A stretch of DNA of 23,740 bases from SpSt-583 sp034434015. GTDB lineage: Bacteria > Chloroflexota > Anaerolineae > Anaerolineales > UBA6663. The position numbers and the translations under genes were made by a program. Of the stretch, positions 17,519 to 23,740 are shown piece after piece. A model generated the notes under the pieces. The model saw only the letters and a program-made list of their open reading frames with translations, did not search any database and was not told where the DNA came from. The stretch is taken from NCBI GenBank assembly GCA_034434015.1, contig DAOUAB010000281.1:1-23740 (forward strand), in the 5' to 3' direction. Position 1 is the stretch's first letter; every line of letters begins with the position of its first letter.

Positions 17519-18412
17519 TTACTTCCCCTGCGGATCGCGCGGCTGCGACCGGCCGCGGCGCTGCTCCAGCGTGCGGCGCAGCCACGGCGTCGCTGCGCCT
17601 GCGCCGAAACCGGCGATGACGGCGCCGATCACAAAGGGCCAGGGGTTGAGAGGCGTCGGCGTATCGCTGGCCTGCACGTCCAGGGCCGAGGCCATCGCGT
17701 CGACCGGGGCCGGCCCCTCCGCCGCCAGCGGCTCGGCGTTCAGCGCTCCGGCGGCGTGGCAGGCATTGCACCTCTCCACTTTGACGTCGAAGCTGTGGTC
17801 CACCATGCTGTGCGGCGCGACGGCGTCCCCGGCGTGCGTGACATGGCAGTCGGTGCAGACCAGGTCGGCGAGCGACAGGTGCGCCTCGTGGGCAAAGTTG
17901 CTGTCCGAGTCCTTGTGGCAGTTGGCGCACAGCGTCGAGACCTGGCCGCCCTTCATGTGGACGCCGGCGGCGTGCGGGTCGTGGCAGTCCACGCAGGTCA
18001 GGCCGCCCTGGCCGTGCTGGCTCACCTGCCAGCCGACGAGCGTGGCGGCGTGGCACTCGCCACAGGTCCGCGAGCCGCGGTTGACTGTGCCGGGCGACAG
18101 CGGATGCTCGGCGAAGACCGGGCTGTGGCAGGACTGGCATTGCATGCCCTCCAGCGTGTGGCAGCTCAGACACGCCGGCGGTTCGCCCTGCTTCTCCCAG
18201 ATTGCCTGGAAGCCGGCCGTGGCGTCGGGCCCGTGCGCGCCGCTCTGCCAGGCGGCGCCGAAACTCTCATGGCAGGACTGGCAGTCCGACACATCCGGCG
18301 TCGGGCCGGCTGCGGTCGGGCCGGAGGCGCTCTGGGATTGCGCCAGCACGGGCAGGGCCAGGACCAGCGCCAACGCCAGTCCGACGAGACAGCACATCAT
18401 CCAGCGTTTCAT
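17519..18412 (-). CDS. Octaheme c-type cytochrome, membrane anchored
   Basis: 297-aa extracytoplasmic multiheme cytochrome. An N-terminal signal sequence (about 1-25, VGLALALVLALPVLAQS) is followed by eight CxxCH haem-binding motifs, starting at residues 44, 81, 92, 117, 140, 162, 186 and 215. Many extra histidines (for example HGPD, HPLS, HDPH, HMKG, HEAH, HSMVDHS) could be distal ligands. A Pro/Ala-rich linker (about 222-255) leads to a C-terminal TM helix (about 258-275, PFVIGAVIAGFGAGAA) and a basic cytoplasmic end. The haem pattern is of the NrfB/DmsE/NapC-associated type. It does not have the CxxCK site of catalytic nitrite reductase NrfA, so it is likely a carrier and not the enzyme. 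It is immediately upstream of the Fe-S and NrfD genes. Confidence 0.93.
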   Translation of the reverse strand: MKRWMMCCLVGLALALVLALPVLAQSQSASGPTAAGPTPDVSDCQSCHESFGAAWQSGAHGPDATAGFQAIWEKQGEPPACLSCHTLEGMQCQSCHSPVFAEHPLSPGTVNRGSRTCGECHAATLVGWQVSQHGQGGLTCVDCHDPHAAGVHMKGGQVSTLCANCHKDSDSNFAHEAHLSLADLVCTDCHVTHAGDAVAPHSMVDHSFDVKVERCNACHAAGALNAEPLAAEGPAPVDAMASALDVQASDTPTPLNPWPFVIGAVIAGFGAGAATPWLRRTLEQRRGRSQPRDPQGK

Positions 18413-18466
18413 AGGTTCTCCTTATCTGCGGTCGGGCCGTCGCCGACGGCCGCCGGGGATGGTCGC

Positions 18467-18802
18467 TCAGGCGGGCTGCGGCGCCGGCGGGGTGAGGTTG
18501 CGGAAGACCTGACAGACCAGGCAGTCCTCCCGCAGTTGGCCGTCGGCGGCGCGGAAATGCTGCCAGCACGGCGTCTCGGGGCGCAGGAAAGCCGGGCAGT
18601 TAGACCGCCGCTCCGGCGCACAGCCGCGTTGATCCCAGCACGGCAGCCCGGCGGCCGGGAGGCGCCGGCCGGCGCGGGCGGCCTCCGCCTCGCGCTGCCA
18701 GCGCGCATCCAGGCGCTTGAGCCACCACGCCAGCAGGGCCATCACCCCTATCGGCGCGCCCAGGCGCAGCAGGAGGCCGACCAGGATGGCGACGATTTCC
18801 AT
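18467..18802 (-). CDS. Small membrane protein with a six-cysteine PCW motif domain
   Basis: 111 aa. One N-terminal TM helix (about 5-28, AILVGLLLRLGAPIGVMALLAWW) is followed by a basic linker and a Cys-rich domain. The cysteines are at 55, 61, 69, 79, 94 and 97, with two PCW motifs and a final CLVCQVF. This PCW-x-x-x-G-C ... PCW ... C-x-x-C pattern resembles small Cys domains in sensory and redox proteins and could bind a metal or Fe-S cluster. I know no assigned function. The start ATG at 18802 has a purine-rich AGGGGG just upstream; the frame is open to 19060, but the extension would overlap the 35-aa gene out of frame. It lies 54 nt upstream of the octaheme cytochrome and 11 nt downstream of the 35-aa gene. 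Confidence 0.8.
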   Translation of the reverse strand: MEIVAILVGLLLRLGAPIGVMALLAWWLKRLDARWQREAEAARAGRRLPAAGLPCWDQRGCAPERRSNCPAFLRPETPCWQHFRAADGQLREDCLVCQVFRNLTPPAPQPA

Positions 18803-18813
18803 GAGGCCCCCTG

Positions 18814-18921
18814 CTAGGCCAGGAACTTGCGCAGCAGGCCGCTCAACACCACCATGGCGACCAGCGGCAGCAGCAGGCGCAGCACGAACATCGACGTGAG
18901 GACCGTGATTCCGAACAACAT
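18814..18921 (-). CDS. 35-aa hydrophobic peptide, first gene of the cytochrome operon
   Basis: A very short gene encoding one TM helix (MLFGITVLTSMFVLRLLLPL to LLRKFLA). The Shine-Dalgarno is excellent: GAGGAGG ends 5 nt before the ATG. The TAG stop is 11 nt before the next start, so it is well placed as operon leader gene. The positive end (RK) suggests a cytoplasmic C-terminus. It resembles single-TM small subunits that stabilise respiratory complexes (CydX is the best-known example), though it has no sequence match that I recognise. A weak -10-like TAAGAAT lies at 18963-18957 on the minus strand. Confidence 0.7.
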   Translation of the reverse strand: MLFGITVLTSMFVLRLLLPLVAMVVLSGLLRKFLA

Positions 18922-19121
18922 AGCGACCTCCTCTGCGCGACGACAACCGCCGGCGCATTCTTACTCTAGGCTCGCCCGCCTCCGGCGTAAATCCGGCGCG
19001 CGCACCATTTCGCGCGCCGGCGCGTCTGGCGGGAATCACCCAGGACCGGGGACGTTTCATCCATCCAGCGCGCCAGCCGTTTGGGTCGAGCGCTGGGGCG
19101 CCCCCCTACGCCCCGGACAAC

Positions 19122-19154
19122 AAAAAAAACCCACCTCCACAAGCGGGAGGTGGG
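19122..19154 (-). terminator. Strong rho-independent terminator after trmH-family gene
   Basis: On the minus strand 9-bp arms CCCACCTCC (19154-19146) and GGAGGTGGG (19138-19130) with a 7-nt loop are followed by eight T (19129-19122). It lies about 50 nt after the methyltransferase stop. The rest of the 18922-19205 gap holds no gene I can support. Confidence 0.93.
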
Positions 19155-19205
19155 CTGTGCGTCGCCCGTGTCCTGGGTCAAATCACGCAGCGCGGTCTGG
19201 GTGAC

Positions 19206-20006
19206 TCACACCATTTGCGCATACAGCAACACCCCCGCCGCCACCGCCAGGTTGAGCGAGGTCACGCGCCCGGTCATGGGCAGGCGCACGATCACGTCGC
19301 AGGCCGCCGCCTGGTCCGGCGTCAGGCCCTCGCGCTCGCTGCCCAACAGCAGGACCAGCGGGCGCGGGTAGCGCGCGGCCCGGTAGTCGGTGGCGCCCTT
19401 CGCCGACGACCCATACAGACCGTAACCGCCGGCGCGCGCCCAGGCGACGAAGTCCGCGAACGACGCGCTCACCACCGGCTTCCAGAACAGCGCGCCCAGG
19501 CTGGCGCGCACGGCGTTCGGGTGCGTCGGGTCGGCGCCGCCCTCCAACAGGATCAGGCCGTCGGCGCCGACCGCGTCGATGGTGCGCAGGACCGCGCCGA
19601 CGTTGCCGGGGTCCTGGGCGTCCACCAGCGCCACCAGCCAGGGATGCGTCTCCGGCCTCAGGTCCTGCAGGCCCGCCCGGCTGCGCCGGACCACGGCCAG
19701 CAGCCCTTGCGGGTTCTCTTTGTCCGCGAGGGAGCGGAAGACCTCGGGCGCCAGCGCGTAACAGCGCCGGCCGCGCGCCGCCTGCGCGCGCACCAGTTCC
19801 AGCGCAAAGGCGCTTTTGAGGAGCGCGGGCGCGTAGCACAGATACTCGATCGGCGCGCCGGCCTGGGCGGCCTCGCCTACGTGCCGGATGCCCTCGACGA
19901 CGAACAGGCCGGTCTCATCCCGGACCTTGCGCTGGCGCAGCTGGCGCACCTGCTTGATGTGCGGGTTGGCGGGATTGGTCAGGCTCGGGTGGTCGGGTCG
20001 GGTCAT
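19206..20006 (-). CDS. TrmH/SpoU-family rRNA 2'-O-methyltransferase
   Basis: SPOUT-class methyltransferase of 266 aa that uses SAM to 2'-O-methylate a ribose of rRNA (RlmB/TsnR-like). The N-terminal substrate-binding domain contains NPHIKQVRQLRQRKVRDETG and FVVEGIRHV. The knotted catalytic domain has motif 1 DAQDPGNVGAVLRT, motif 2 LLLGSEREGL and motif 3 LPMTGRVTSLNLAVAAGVLL, all intact. Length and order are normal. The start ATG at 20006 lies 9 nt after the SDR stop, so the two form one transcript, ended by the strong terminator at 19122-19154. The exact target nucleotide cannot be told; RlmB (23S G2251) and thiostrepton-resistance-type sites are both possible. Confidence 0.93.
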   Translation of the reverse strand: MTRPDHPSLTNPANPHIKQVRQLRQRKVRDETGLFVVEGIRHVGEAAQAGAPIEYLCYAPALLKSAFALELVRAQAARGRRCYALAPEVFRSLADKENPQGLLAVVRRSRAGLQDLRPETHPWLVALVDAQDPGNVGAVLRTIDAVGADGLILLEGGADPTHPNAVRASLGALFWKPVVSASFADFVAWARAGGYGLYGSSAKGATDYRAARYPRPLVLLLGSEREGLTPDQAAACDVIVRLPMTGRVTSLNLAVAAGVLLYAQMV

Positions 20007-20015
20007 GGCCGCGCG

Positions 20016-20726
20016 TCAGCTCAGGCCGTAGACCGGGATCAGGGCGCCGTGGATGGCGCGCGCCGCGTCCGAGGCCAGGAAAGCGATGACGGCCGCCAGG
20101 TCCTCGGGCGTCACCCATTTGGCCGGGTCGGCCTTGGGCATCGCGGCCCGGTTGGCGGGCGTGTCGAGGGCGCTGGGCAGGACGGCGTTGACGTTGATGT
20201 GGTGCTCGCGCAGCTCGGCGGAGAGCGACTCGGTCAGGCGGTGCACGGCGGATTTGGCGACGGCGTACGCGGCGCTGTTCTTGCCGCCGGTCAGCCCGCC
20301 GCGCGCGCCGACGTTGACGATCTTGCCGCCGCCCTGCGCCAGCATCAGCGGGACCACCGCGCGGCAGACCAGGAAGGTCGAGCGCGCGTTCAGGTTCAGC
20401 ATAAAATCCCAGTCGGCTTCCTCCAGCTCATGGACCGGCCGGCCGGCCTGGTAGCCGCCGGCGACGTTCACCAGCACGTCGGCGCGGCCCCATTTGGCCC
20501 TGACCACCTCGACCCAGGCCGAGACGTCCGCGGCCCGGGTCAGGTCGGCGGCGAAACCGAAGGCGCGCGTCTCGTCCAGTTCCAGGTCGTGGAGCAGCGT
20601 CTGCAAGGCTTCGGGGCGCCGGCCGGCGAGCGCCAGCCGCGCGCCCTCGGCCGCGAAGACGCGCGCGACCGCCGGCCCCAGACCGCCGGCCGCGCCGGTG
20701 ATCAGGACAACGCGTTCATGGGTCAT
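20016..20726 (-). CDS. Short-chain dehydrogenase, dihydropteridine-reductase-like
   Basis: NAD(P)-dependent Rossmann-fold oxidoreductase of 236 aa. TGAAGGLG is the cofactor Gly motif, DVLVNVAGG the NNAG-type motif, and YAVAK the catalytic Tyr and Lys. The usual catalytic Ser about 13 residues before the Tyr is Ala here (VNVGARGGL). The same replacement is known in quinonoid dihydropteridine reductase, and the C-terminal LDTPANRAAMPKADPAKW resembles that enzyme (LDTPMNR..MPEADF..W). I start at the ATG at 20726, which has GGAGG 5 nt upstream. The frame is open to 20762 but without a ribosome-binding site. The substrate may be a pterin or another quinonoid or ketone. It is cotranscribed with the methyltransferase gene. 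Confidence 0.87.
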   Translation of the reverse strand: MTHERVVLITGAAGGLGPAVARVFAAEGARLALAGRRPEALQTLLHDLELDETRAFGFAADLTRAADVSAWVEVVRAKWGRADVLVNVAGGYQAGRPVHELEEADWDFMLNLNARSTFLVCRAVVPLMLAQGGGKIVNVGARGGLTGGKNSAAYAVAKSAVHRLTESLSAELREHHINVNAVLPSALDTPANRAAMPKADPAKWVTPEDLAAVIAFLASDAARAIHGALIPVYGLS

Positions 20727-20769
20727 AACGGCCTCCGTTGACTTGACCGATTCCCCGTCCACGCTTCGC

Positions 20770-20798
20770 TTGGAGAAGATTATACTCGCCGCTACAAT
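20770..20798 (+). promoter_or_regulatory. Sigma-70-type promoter for the metallopeptidase gene, predicted leaderless
   Basis: TTGGAG (20770-20775), a 17-nt spacer and TACAAT (20793-20798). Six bases separate the -10 from the ATG at 20805, the same distance as at 11246-11258. There is no Shine-Dalgarno. Confidence 0.68.
20779..20784 (-). promoter_or_regulatory. TATAAT -10 of the SDR/methyltransferase operon
   Basis: A perfect TATAAT on the minus strand lies inside the spacer of the divergent plus-strand promoter. Initiation near 20772 would give a ~45-nt leader carrying GGAGG before the ATG at 20726. No good -35 is seen, and the two promoters should exclude each other. Confidence 0.6.
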
Positions 20799-20804
20799 CG
20801 CTCC

Positions 20805-21179
20805 ATGCAGATGTCACGACCGCGCTTTGAAAAACTGGTGGACGAGATCGCCCAGTCGGTGCTCGACCAGCTGCCGGAGGACCTGCGCGCCCTGGCCGCC
20901 GACGTGGTCCTGCGGGTGGCCGACCGGCCGACGCGCGCCCAGGACCCCGACGGCGACGGCGACCTGCTCGGCCTGTACGAGGGCGTGCCGCTGGTGGAGC
21001 GCCGGCCGGATGACGTGCTCTTTCAGCCGGACCGGATCACGTTGTTCTACGAGCCGCTGACCGCGTGCGTGGACTCGGAGTCCGAGCTGCGCCATGAGAT
21101 CCGCGTCACCCTGATCCACGAGCTCGGCCATTACTTCGGCTTCGACGAGGACGAACTGCGCGAGAGAGGCTGGGAGTGA
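20805..21179 (+). CDS. Zincin-like metallopeptidase family protein (MMP/DUF1025 type)
   Basis: 124-aa protein of the small bacterial metallopeptidase-like family (Pfam PF06262). The zinc motif HELGHYFGFDEDEL sits at the C-terminal end, giving His, Glu, His and downstream Asp as ligand candidates. FYEPLTACVDSESELRHEIRVTLIHE leads into it, as is usual. The length is normal for the family. The function is not well defined in any member I know. I use the first ATG (20805) because the -10 is six bases upstream; Met3 is an alternative. It is divergent from the SDR operon and 237 nt upstream of UDP-glucose dehydrogenase on the same strand. Confidence 0.9.
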   Translation: MQMSRPRFEKLVDEIAQSVLDQLPEDLRALAADVVLRVADRPTRAQDPDGDGDLLGLYEGVPLVERRPDDVLFQPDRITLFYEPLTACVDSESELRHEIRVTLIHELGHYFGFDEDELRERGWE

Positions 21180-21416
21180 GGCGGCGGCCGGCGGCCGGGC
21201 GCTGATGTTATAGAAGTCCGGCGCGCGCCGCCTCGGCCCGGGGGGCGCTCACCCCGACCCGCCGCAGGGCCGGGCAGTCAAAAACGGGACATAATCTATG
21301 CGATAATAACCGGGTCATTTGGGAGAAACGGACGACTGTCGCTCCTGCGCCATTCTCTGTAATCTGTCCTCTGTTGTCTGTCGTCGTCCGTCATCCCACA
21401 CCAAGGAGTCTCAACT
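21180..21416 (+). promoter_or_regulatory. Intergenic region with probable ugd promoter and Shine-Dalgarno
   Basis: A 9-bp inverted repeat (21178-21186 and 21226-21234) right after the metallopeptidase stop may fold into a terminator-like structure. An extended -10 candidate TGCGATAAT ends at 21307. AAGGAG (21403-21408) lies 8 nt before the GTG start. Ten bases gtcgtccgtc (21383-21392) sit 10 nt before this Shine-Dalgarno, and an identical decamer is found before the Shine-Dalgarno of the lysozyme at 8058. Confidence 0.5.
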
Positions 21417-22712
21417 GTGAGAAACATCTGCGTCATTGGCGTCGGCTATGTGGGCCTGGTCACCGGCACCTGTTTCGCCGACCTGGGCAATCGCGTCGTC
21501 GCCCTGGACATTAACGAAGAGCGCATCGCCAACCTCAAGCAGGGCATCCTGCCGATCTACGAGCCGGGCCTGGAGGAGATGGTCAAGCGCAACGTGGCGG
21601 CCGGGCGCCTGGACTTCACCACCTCGTACGCCGAGGCGCTCCGGGGCGCCGATTTCGCCTTCATCGCCGTGGGCACGCCCGAGGGCGTGGACGGCGAGGC
21701 CGACCTGCAATACGTGCGCGCGGCGGCCGAATCCATCGCCGAGAACATGACCCAGCCGCTCATCATCGTCAACAAGTCCACGGTGCCGGTGGGCACCGGC
21801 GACTGGGTGGCCGACATCGTGCGCGCCAAGCAGCCCCGGCCCATCGCCTTCAGCGTGGTCTCCTGCCCGGAGTTCCTGGCCGAGGGCTCGGCCCTGTCCG
21901 ACTTCATGAACCCGGCGCGGATCGTGCTCGGCTCCACCGACCGGGAGGCCGCCAACCAGGTGGCCGACCTGCACCTGTCGCTGCGCGCCCCCATCGTGGT
22001 GACGGACCTGCGCACGGCCGAGATGATCAAGTACGCGTCCAACGCTTTCCTGGCCACCAAAATCTCGTTCATCAACGAGATCGCCAATATCTGCGAGGCC
22101 CTGGGCGCCGACGTCAAAGAAGTGGCGGCCGGCATGGGCTACGACCCGCGCATCGGCAAGCACTTCCTGAACGCCGGCCTGGGCTGGGGCGGCAGCTGCT
22201 TCCCCAAGGATGTGCGCGCCCTGGCCTACATGGCCACCGTGCAGGGCAAGCATCCCCAACTGCTCCAGTCGGTGATGGACATCAACAAGTACCAGCGCCG
22301 CCAGGCGGTGCTCAAGACGCGCGAGATGCTCGGCGGCCTGAAGGGCAAGACCATCGGCCTGTTCGGCCTGGCGTTCAAGCCCAACACCGACGACATGCGC
22401 GACGCGCCGTCGGTGGAGATCGCGCGCGCGCTCCAGGCGGAGGGCGCGCTGGTGAAGGGCTACGACCCGGTCGCCATGCACGCCGCCGAGCGCATGATGC
22501 CGGGCGTGGCGATGTGCGCCAGCGCGTACGAGGTGGCCGAGGGCGCCGACGCCGTGATCGTCTGCACCGAATGGAACGAGTTCAAGCAGCTCGACCTGGC
22601 CCGGATCAAGCAGTCGATGAGGCAGCCCGTCCTGGTGGATGGCCGCAACCTGTACGACGCCAAGCGCATGCAGGACCTGGGCTTCCAGTACCGCGGCATG
22701 GGACGAGGATGA
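21417..22712 (+). CDS. ugd: UDP-glucose 6-dehydrogenase
   Basis: Cytoplasmic enzyme that oxidises UDP-glucose twice with NAD+ to UDP-glucuronate, a precursor for surface polysaccharides; 431 aa, a typical length. The N-terminal Rossmann motif is GVGYVGLVTG (8-17). KSTVPVGTGD, CPEFLAEGSA and EMIKYASNAFLATKISFINE mark the family. The catalytic cysteine is Cys261 in GLGWGGSCFPKDVRAL, and GLAFKPNTDDMRDAPS is in the C-terminal domain. GDP-mannose dehydrogenase is a close relative, but KSTVPVGT and the SCFPKD context fit UDP-glucose dehydrogenase. The start is GTG at 21417 with AAGGAG 8 nt upstream. The stop overlaps the M16 peptidase start as ATGA. Confidence 0.95.
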   Translation: MRNICVIGVGYVGLVTGTCFADLGNRVVALDINEERIANLKQGILPIYEPGLEEMVKRNVAAGRLDFTTSYAEALRGADFAFIAVGTPEGVDGEADLQYVRAAAESIAENMTQPLIIVNKSTVPVGTGDWVADIVRAKQPRPIAFSVVSCPEFLAEGSALSDFMNPARIVLGSTDREAANQVADLHLSLRAPIVVTDLRTAEMIKYASNAFLATKISFINEIANICEALGADVKEVAAGMGYDPRIGKHFLNAGLGWGGSCFPKDVRALAYMATVQGKHPQLLQSVMDINKYQRRQAVLKTREMLGGLKGKTIGLFGLAFKPNTDDMRDAPSVEIARALQAEGALVKGYDPVAMHAAERMMPGVAMCASAYEVAEGADAVIVCTEWNEFKQLDLARIKQSMRQPVLVDGRNLYDAKRMQDLGFQYRGMGRG

Positions 22713-23740
22713 AAACGCACGGCGTCACCCGGACCCGCCTCCGCAACGGCCTGACCGTCATCCTCAAGCCGCTGCGCGTCGCCCCCGTCATTTCGTGGTG
22801 GGTGTGGTATCGGGTCGGCTCGCGCTACGAGCGTCCGGGCCTGACCGGCGTCAGCCACTGGGTGGAGCACATGCTCTTCAAGGGGACGCGGCGCTTTCCG
22901 GCCCACGAGCCGGACCGCGTCATCGCCCGGGACGGCGGCTACCACAACGCCATGACGTTTCTGGACTGGACGACGTACTTCGAGACCATGCCGGCCGACA
23001 AGATCGACTACGCGCTGCGCCTGGAGGCGGACCGGATGCGGCACGCCCTCTTCCTGCCCAGGGAGGTCGAGTCGGAGCGCTCGGTCATCATCGCCGAGCG
23101 GCAGATGTACGAAAACGAGCCGACCTTCCGGCTCAACGAAGAGGTCCAGGCCGCCGCCTTCCGCGTCCACCCCTACCACCACGAGGTCATCGGCGACCTG
23201 GCCGATCTGCAGACCATGACGCGCGACGACCTCTACCAGCATTATCGCCGGTTCTACGCGCCCAATAACGCCATTGTCGTCGCCGTGGGCGATTTCGATG
23301 CCCGGGCCATGCTGGCCCGCATCCGGGCGCTGTTCGGGGGCTACAAGCCGGCGCCCCTCCCGGACATCCGCCCGCGCCCGGAGCCGCCCCAGCGCGGCGA
23401 GCGCCGGATCACGGTGCCGGACGAAGGCGAGACCGCCTACGTGACGTTCGCCTATCATGCGCCGGCCGCCGGCGACCCGGACTTCTACCCGCTGGTGGCG
23501 CTGGACAGCATCCTGGCCGGCGCCTCGTCGTTCAATGTCTTCGGCGGCGGCGGCACCAGCAACAAGTCGTCGCGCCTGTACAAGGCCCTGGTGCAGACCG
23601 GGCTGGCCGCCGGGGTGAGCGGCAGCCTGGCGCCCACCGTCGACCCCTACCTGTACACGGTCTTCGCCACGGTGCGCGCCGGCCAATCGCTGGAGGCGGT
23701 GGAGCAGGCCATGGACGCCGAGCTGGAGCGCCTGCGCCGT
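22709..23740 (+). CDS. M16 family zinc peptidase (partial)
   Basis: N-terminal 344 residues of a processing-peptidase-like M16 protease; the C-terminus lies beyond the right edge. The inverted zinc motif HWVEH gives His50, Glu53 and His54 in VSHWVEHMLFKGT. The third ligand Glu130, in ERSVIIAERQMYENEP, is at the expected distance of 76 residues. GGYHNAMTFLDWTTYFETMP and HPYHHEVIGDLADLQTMTRDD complete the typical N-terminal half. There is no signal peptide. The ATG at 22709 overlaps the ugd stop (ATGA), so the two are translationally coupled although functionally unrelated. M16 proteases often come in pairs, so a second copy may follow outside the window. Confidence 0.93.
   Translation, partial: MKTHGVTRTRLRNGLTVILKPLRVAPVISWWVWYRVGSRYERPGLTGVSHWVEHMLFKGTRRFPAHEPDRVIARDGGYHNAMTFLDWTTYFETMPADKIDYALRLEADRMRHALFLPREVESERSVIIAERQMYENEPTFRLNEEVQAAAFRVHPYHHEVIGDLADLQTMTRDDLYQHYRRFYAPNNAIVVAVGDFDARAMLARIRALFGGYKPAPLPDIRPRPEPPQRGERRITVPDEGETAYVTFAYHAPAAGDPDFYPLVALDSILAGASSFNVFGGGGTSNKSSRLYKALVQTGLAAGVSGSLAPTVDPYLYTVFATVRAGQSLEAVEQAMDAELERLRR

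Noticed and set aside
17508..18173. N-terminal extension of the four-cluster ferredoxin to 18173
   Set aside because: It overlaps the octaheme cytochrome gene in another frame and would bury the Tat signal, which fits the ATG at 17507.
18922..19121. Riboswitch or structured RNA upstream of the cytochrome operon
   Set aside because: I see no recognisable aptamer core or expression platform; only a weak -10-like sequence and GC-rich inverted bits.
21239..21300. CATAAT (21290-21295) as the ugd -10
   Set aside because: No -35 at any usual distance; the nearby extended TGCGATAAT is the better candidate, though also unproven.
22460..23686. 408-codon open frame on the minus strand opposite ugd and the M16 peptidase
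   Set aside because: Composition is Arg/His/Val/Gly-rich without motifs, and it lies opposite two strongly supported genes; it is an antisense frame caused by high GC.

Overview
The window is 23.7 kb of GC-rich bacterial chromosome, almost fully coding, with no tRNA, rRNA, CRISPR array or transposase that I can see. The gene set best fits a member of the Chloroflexota, perhaps Anaerolineae-like. It has a mevalonate kinase next to an isopentenyl phosphate kinase (the alternative mevalonate route known from Roseiflexus and archaea), a polyprenyl-phosphate phosphoribosyltransferase, a CHAT protease with GDxVxGRDK-type repeats, a large PAS/GAF/GGDEF sensor, and many small dispersed palindromic repeats. 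This placement is an inference from gene content, not from a phylogeny.

Positions 1-11125 read mainly on the minus strand. In transcription order they hold a CHAT caspase-like protein, tlyA (overlapping it by 4 nt), an unknown 110-aa protein, two GH25 lysozymes without signal peptides (one with a histone-H1-like Lys/Ala/Pro tail), a seven-TM PAS/PAS/GAF/GAF/GGDEF diguanylate cyclase, lepA (EF4), and the start of a lysylphosphatidylglycerol-synthase-type flippase that runs off the left edge. Positions 11222-14051 are a plus-strand operon whose three genes overlap by 4 nt each: a UbiA-family DPPR synthase, mevalonate kinase and isopentenyl phosphate kinase. Its promoter is placed so that the transcript should start at the AUG.

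Positions 14064-18921 are minus strand. Two paralogous small membrane proteins of unknown function are followed by a five-gene electron-transfer operon. In transcription order it has a 35-aa hydrophobic peptide, a six-Cys membrane protein, an octaheme cytochrome c, a Tat-exported protein with four 4Fe-4S clusters, and an NrfD-type quinol-reactive membrane subunit. No catalytic subunit is present. Positions 19122-20726 hold an SDR resembling dihydropteridine reductase and a TrmH-family rRNA methyltransferase with a strong terminator. From 20770 the plus strand carries a HExxH metallopeptidase (also predicted leaderless), UDP-glucose 6-dehydrogenase, and an M16 peptidase cut by the right edge.

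The most unusual signal is an ~80-bp palindromic element present twice (8785-8864 and 12256-12344). It is inserted in frame within the coding sequences of tlyA and mevalonate kinase, and is read from opposite strands in the two genes. Three other palindromic repeats lie between genes. Other notable points are two promoters with identical leaderless geometry, the lysozyme with a histone-like tail close to a CHAT protease, and the NrfD operon with its small accessory proteins.
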